From positions 4,947,341 through 5,011,340 of the forward strand of contig NC_049987.1 of NCBI RefSeq assembly GCF_000003815.2: 64,000 nt of DNA. The letters are read 5' to 3'. Below, piece by piece: positions 61,501 to 64,000 of this stretch (positions are counted from its first letter, which is position 1; the number at the start of each line of letters is the position of its first letter). Under the pieces are notes generated by a model that was given only the letters and a program-made list of their open reading frames with translations, was not told the origin of the DNA and did not search any database. The DNA comes from Branchiostoma floridae (taxonomy: Eukaryota; Chordata; Leptocardii; Amphioxiformes; Branchiostomatidae). The translations under genes were made by a program, and so were the position numbers.

Positions 61501-63890
61501 ACTGTAGAGAATCTTACTGCCTACAGGCTGTAGAGTGTTCTAGTAAACTACTGGACCAGCAGTAATCAGCTAACACTACTACCAGCATAGCTTCTACGAC
61601 ACTAAACAAAGCTGTGCTTGGCCTTGACTAATGCCCTCCATGATGAGATAGCGCTAACTTACTGCCTTACTTACATACTTAGAGAATCTTACTCCCTACA
61701 CTGTAGAGAGTTCTCCTAGTGAACTACTGGACCAGCAGTAATTAACTAACACTGCTACTACTAGTACTAGCATTGCTCCTACGACACTAAACAAAGCTGT
61801 CTTTGGTATTGAATGATGCCCTTTTTGATGAGATAGCGATACCTTACTGCCTTACTTACTTACTTAGAGAATCTTACTGCCTACACTGTAGAACGTTCTT
61901 CTGGTGAACTACTGATCTAGCCAGTGATCAACTAACGCTACTACTAGCATAGCTTCTACGACACTAAACAAAGCCGACTTTGGTGTTGAGTGATGCCTTC
62001 CGTGATGAGATAGCGCTAGCCTGTTTGGCGGGGACGCAGCTGTGAGGTTCCCCAACCGTGTGATTCCCCAGACAACAGGCGGGGAGACACGCCGACTGCC
62101 CCGCCATCCATCATCCATTCTTCGCCACCATTAACATGCAGAAGTCCCCACATTAACTCTGGTCTCTGGCGTTTTCCGCATCTCATGCGTGGTGCCGGGA
62201 ATTACGAGAGTTGAAACAAATTCATTATTAGTAAGCTTCGATGAGTACATGCCAAACTGCGCATGTCCTGAGGATAATTGAGAATCCATCTTTCAAGCAA
62301 CATTGTAAAAAAAGATATACGTTCTTTCTGTACACATTACAAAGCGCTTACAAATGTCCATATAGTAAGGTTCTTTACGCTCAACCAAGGAGTACTTACT
62401 TATGACGTTTCGATGTCTATCAGACACCATCATCAGGGTAGAATGGCTAGAAACTACTACTTATAGCCGATGTAGGTGGCGCTGCAGCAGCAAGAATGCC
62501 GTCCCAAACGTGGCTCAGCTTGTATCCCCCCTCAATGAGCACGTCACCGTAACGTACTGCGCCTGCGCGAACCCTGGTGTTTTGGGGCTTGGTTTGATCA
62601 ACGTTGCATTGAAATCCCCCTTGTTGCACAGTATATGTTAGAGACATGGTTTCATGTAAAACGTACACGGAGTTTTACCCTTATATACGCACGTACTTTC
62701 TTAAATGCGGCCCTTTAGTAAACCGGGGGTTTAGCAAGGTTTAGCATGTCTATACTTTTCGCGCAGGCGCAGTACGTTCCGGTGACGTGCTCCCTCAATG
62801 TATTTCAAACCTCTGGATGGTATAAGGACAATTGAGAATACATCTTTTAAACAACATAGTAAAAATTTCGCGTTATTTTTGTACACATTACAAAGCCCCT
62901 TCAAATATATCTTAAACCTGCGGATTGTATGAGGATAACCGAGAATACATTTTTCTAAACATAGTAATAAAACGTTATTTCCGTACACAATACACAATAG
63001 TGTACTCACTAACAAGCTTCCGGTCACTCATGTGACCGCTCTCAAGTTGAAATGACCTGAAGCCTAAGTCACGTGACCTGTGTGGCATTAGCTAGATAAC
63101 TTTATTGCACGACAATTGTATACTTTATAATGTATGACAACAACTATCACAAATAGTACAAAAAGAGGTACAGAATAAAATTTAACTTCCTAAGCACTGT
63201 AACAATAAGGGGTAGCATACTTCTTTGATATGATGTTTCAATCGAGTTGGGCTGATCATGAATGCCGGTATTTTCTGTATTTTTCTAATAACAAAGCAGT
63301 CTTTTACATATTTATCTACTTTACATTATGGGCTTTGTGAATCTAAAGATATACTAGTATACAAATCTGTTGGTAGAATCGGGACGCTTTAGAATCATCT
63401 GTACTTGATGCGAGAAATGTAAATAACTTACTGCGTAAAACATGCAATCTAGCGCATCCCATCATAAAGTAAAATTCATTTTCAATATGCTTTGGACAAA
63501 ATGGGGAAACATTGTGGTATCTGCCTGTTTCTATATTCAACTTATGGCTTCTGATTGTTAAATGAGTTTTCATTTTACAAATTTTAGATTAGATCACGAA
63601 GATATGTATCAAAAGGTGCCAGGCAGTCAGTGTCGGCCCCGTCTCTGTTGAAGAAATGTATTCTTATTTGAACGAAGGTAGCGGTGCAAGTATTATATAA
63701 CATCAAGTTGCGTATCCAAAAACCATATTTTCCTGAAATGTTTCTTCCAGGGGGCGTGGCCACGCAGTCGGAAGAGCGGCTGTTCCGGGACCTGTTCAGA
63801 GACTACAACAAGTGGATCCGGCCAGTGGCCAACATCTCTAACATTGTCGTGATCGAGTTCGGCTTGGCCATCGCTCAACTCCTGGATGTG
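45522..63890 (+). CDS. Nicotinic acetylcholine receptor subunit, first two coding exons, 3' end outside window
   Basis: A subunit of a pentameric ligand-gated cation channel in the plasma membrane. Exons 45522-45561 and 63751-63890 join in phase 1 and give 60 residues: signal peptide [14 protein letters not shown], then [46 protein letters not shown]. The (E)xxLFxxLxxxYNKxxRPVxN...VxxxxxLxxxQLLxV pattern is the N-terminal helix and first strand of nAChR subunits. The second exon is 140 bases and ends after the LLDV valine, where vertebrate nAChR genes also have an intron as I remember. NIS is a potential glycosylation site. The alpha/non-alpha type cannot be told, since the vicinal-Cys region lies outside. 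Confidence 0.85.
45531..46005 (+). repeat. Tandem triplication of exon-1 end, splice donor and intron start
   Basis: GTAACAGTCCTGCTA starts at 45531, 45696 and 45846. Each copy keeps the 3' part of the signal-peptide exon, a GTGAG donor (AAGTGAGT in copy 3), TTxxAGATTxxACCATTGGTAG and GGATGGTGTTCAGxACCA. Copies 2 and 3 lack an in-frame ATG and the upstream acceptor. Confidence 0.9.
46021..46170. mobile_element. Palindromic MITE related to 18808-18938
   Basis: GGTAGGCTCCGGCTGATTTT AAACGTTTTAGGC mirrored by AAACGTTTTTAAACGTCCAA GCCTAGCCGGA, ending in TCTGCTTGGAGAATA. Confidence 0.65.
46905..47510 (+). repeat. About 190-bp tandem repeat, three units
   Basis: Units carry TCTATTTTGTCAxATTTxTG TTTTGTCCGCCAA, AAACGCxTxCAAACGT, TAGCTCAATTCTACCATTGT TCTC and GCTTTCTTCTATTATxAA. 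Starts near 46918, 47133 and 47322. Confidence 0.85.
47924..48265 (+). mobile_element. Dispersed repeat copy 2 with a small insertion
   Basis: Matches 3894-4133 but is split by about 85 bases (TCATCATCATCATAACTTGT ... CCGAGC) flanked by AAATAGGT on both sides. Ends in CAATAAAGATTATCATTAAA A. Confidence 0.7.
48278..48370 (+). mobile_element. tRNA-like SINE head
   Basis: GCATGGTCCAGTGGTTAGCG resembles an A-box region, and GAGTGTTCAATTTCTA a decayed B box 40 bases later. Directly follows a poly(A)-like tail. Confidence 0.5.
48764..48982. mobile_element. MITE family A, copy 4 (diverged)
   Basis: TAACGCTAGTT ... ACAACGGATATAGGTTACCC CATACAGCGTTA ends; the centre TAxGGxxATCAAGTCGACGG is shared with copies 1 and 2. 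Confidence 0.65.
49195..49925 (+). repeat. Three 100-bp units each ending in a GT/G microsatellite; main (GT)n 49281-49556
   Basis: A core (TGATCTGTAGGGTCCATTTG GGCAGGATAGCTGC ... CAGACTTTTAGGGGxGCAGG TGT) occurs at about 49206, 49600 and 49835. Behind the first is a 275-base GT tract, behind the second a shorter GT run, behind the third TTATTATTTTG and poly(G). All ORFs here are artefacts. Confidence 0.9.
50038..53285 (+). repeat. Satellite-like array, 130-180-bp monomers with about 490-bp higher-order period
   Basis: About 20 monomers share GTACATCAAACTAAACGCxG GCAC, TAGATxTCTGTxTA, GCTACxACATCTAAGCC, CCATTGACTTTAACCTxCAT and AACTCGTATTT. A monomer type starting GATCGTACATC recurs at about 50042, 50521, 51030, 51513 and 51999, defining a three-monomer higher-order unit; after 52360 simple monomers continue. 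Ends near a C-rich patch at 53143-53170. Confidence 0.92.
53990..54830 (+). repeat. About 40-60-bp minisatellite (GTTCAGCACCAAGGACAGG)
   Basis: About 18 imperfect units of GGATGGTGTTCAGCACCAAG GACAGGTGTGTTTGTGTGT type. The same words occur in the triplicated segment at 45531-46005. ORFs on either strand ([11 protein letters not shown] repeats) are artefacts. Confidence 0.9.
54990..55230. mobile_element. MITE family B, copy 4
   Basis: AAGGTGGTATCTCACAGCAC TCGGGGCACCGGTG ends mirrored by CACCGGTGCCCCAAGTGCAA TGAGATACCACCTTT. The clearest TIR pair of the family. Confidence 0.85.
55240..57055. other. Intronic, no gene recognised
   Basis: AT-rich sequence inside the nAChR intron. Two minus-strand frames of about 100 codons (55837-56393) overlap and might be LINE remains, but no motif is clear. 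Confidence 0.4.
57060..57182 (-). mobile_element. tRNA-derived SINE
   Basis: Minus strand: GTGTGGCGCAAGGGCTAGAG CG (A box) and GGTCCTGGGTTCGATACTCG (B box). Confidence 0.6.
57215..58960 (+). repeat. About 187-bp tandem array, split by a palindromic element
   Basis: Units of AAATCAAATCATCTAGTGAA, AACGCCACTGC, CATCACCC, AGCATGGCxxAATTCATAAC and TAATCCATGGCCxGATT lie at 57215-57406 and 58261-58960. The 854-bp palindrome separates the first from the second. Confidence 0.85.
57407..58260. mobile_element. Mariner-like 854-bp palindromic foldback, TA flanks
   Basis: CGAGGGGTGATCAATAAGTT CTCGGCCTCACCA and its inverse end the element, with TA at 57405-57406 and 58261-58262. The arms of about 420 bases pair nearly throughout. 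The end sequence resembles mariner-type TIRs; no transposase is encoded. Confidence 0.85.
58960..59540 (+). repeat. Direct repeat with a partial TIR element E in between
   Basis: CTACAATTTTCCACTGATAT GAAGTCCAATTAC ... GGATGGGTTCG-type units at 58945-59175 and 59305-59515. TIR element E's left end (ACAGAAAGTACATTTGTGGA TGACATCCTCTGCAG) lies at about 59190-59303. Confidence 0.7.
59815..62010 (+). repeat. About 180-bp tandem array, seven units, interrupted by a LINE
   Basis: Units of TAGTAAACTACTGGACCAGC AGTAATCAACTAACxCTACT, CTTCTACGACACTAAACAAA GCTG, TTGAATGATGCCCT, ATGAGATAGCGCTA and AGAGAATCTTACTGCCTACA. The third unit is split at CACTAA|CAAAGCTG by the LINE at 60239-61255. Confidence 0.9.
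60239..61255 (+). mobile_element. 5'-truncated CR1/L2-type LINE with intact ORF2 C-terminus
   Basis: The frame from about 60239 to the stop at 60798 encodes the RT thumb and C-terminus: [72 protein letters not shown] and [12 protein letters not shown]. The catalytic palm is missing. The 3' UTR has a roughly 165-base direct duplication (about 60800 and 60965) and ends AAATAAATAATAAAAAAAAA. The open frame without stops suggests a recent copy. Confidence 0.85.
62404..62640 (-). mobile_element. Repeat with hammerhead-like motif (copy 2)
   Basis: Minus strand 62436-62404 reads CTGATGA, a 7-bp hairpin, GAAA and CGTC. The body (ACTTATAGCCGATGTAGGTG, CCGTCCCAAACGTGG) matches 8342-8575; the far end differs from that copy. 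Confidence 0.5.
63100..63590 (-). mobile_element. LINE 3' end with ORF2 C-terminal scrap
   Basis: Minus frame 63573-63343: [20 protein letters not shown], then [26 protein letters not shown], the (L)xIExGRY ... EdExHFxxxC pattern at the end of CR1/L2-like ORF2. The 3' end at about 63105 is the inverse of GTGCAATAAAG. It lies 160 bases before nAChR exon 2. Confidence 0.65.
63751..63890 (+). CDS. nAChR exon 2, N-terminal helix and beta-1
   Basis: Acceptor TGTTTCTTCCAG, donor GATGTG|GTGAGT. Encodes the mature N-terminus up to the LLDV just before the DEK/DEV segment of the family. Phase 1 in, 0 out. GC-rich codon use (CGG, CTG, GTG, AAC) contrasts with the AT-rich intron. Confidence 0.92.
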
Positions 63891-64000
63891 GTGAGTTCCA
63901 TACTAACGTCAGAGAGTTTCATCCTCATTAGTTCGAAATATTGCCTGACTTTTTCCCTTTACAAAAGTTGGTTGTAATCTTGAACACGTGTTAACATGAT

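Overview
The window looks like a piece of an intron-rich invertebrate deuterostome genome, most likely amphioxus (Branchiostoma). This is inferred from the genes (a Tie/TEK-like receptor tyrosine kinase, a small DUF4440/SnoaL-like enzyme-fold protein and a nicotinic acetylcholine receptor subunit), the GT-AG introns, and the very dense load of MITEs, foldbacks, LINE 3' ends, tRNA-derived SINEs and tandem arrays. No tool was run; species and orthology are inference.

Left part, 1-22.2 kb: one receptor tyrosine kinase gene on the minus strand. Twelve coding exons could be placed with matching splice phases, from the signal-peptide exon (22193-22139) to a kinase exon at 1029-812. The rest of the kinase C-lobe lies beyond the left edge. 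The predicted ectodomain is Ig - Ig-like - three 8-cysteine EGF-like modules, closely resembling the N-terminal half of Tie receptors. It then runs straight into the transmembrane exon, with no room for the third Ig and the fibronectin III repeats of vertebrate Tie. The catalytic loop reads HGD instead of HRD. A 100-base assembly gap (2054-2153) sits in one kinase intron.

Nested gene, 12.6-16.3 kb: inside the 8.4-kb second intron of the kinase, on the opposite strand, lies a complete four-exon gene for a 125-residue DUF4440/SnoaL-like protein, with a poly(A) signal about 150 bases after its stop.

Middle, 22.2-45.5 kb: no protein-coding gene recognised. It holds MITE families, a 2.1-kb piggyBac-type non-autonomous element with TTAA flanks, LINE 3' ends, SINEs and short tandem repeats.

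Right part, 45.5-63.9 kb: the first two coding exons of a nicotinic acetylcholine receptor subunit on the plus strand, split by an 18.2-kb intron. The end of exon 1 with its splice donor is tandemly triplicated. The intron is filled with a GT-microsatellite cluster, a 3.2-kb satellite with a roughly 490-bp higher-order period, a minisatellite related to the exon-1 duplication, an 854-bp mariner-like palindrome inserted in a tandem array, and a 180-bp array interrupted by a truncated LINE. The gene continues beyond the right edge.

The two large genes face away from each other and nothing links them functionally. The best candidates for novelty are the shortened Tie-like receptor with its altered catalytic loop, the nested antisense gene, and the repeat-built architecture of the receptor-subunit intron.
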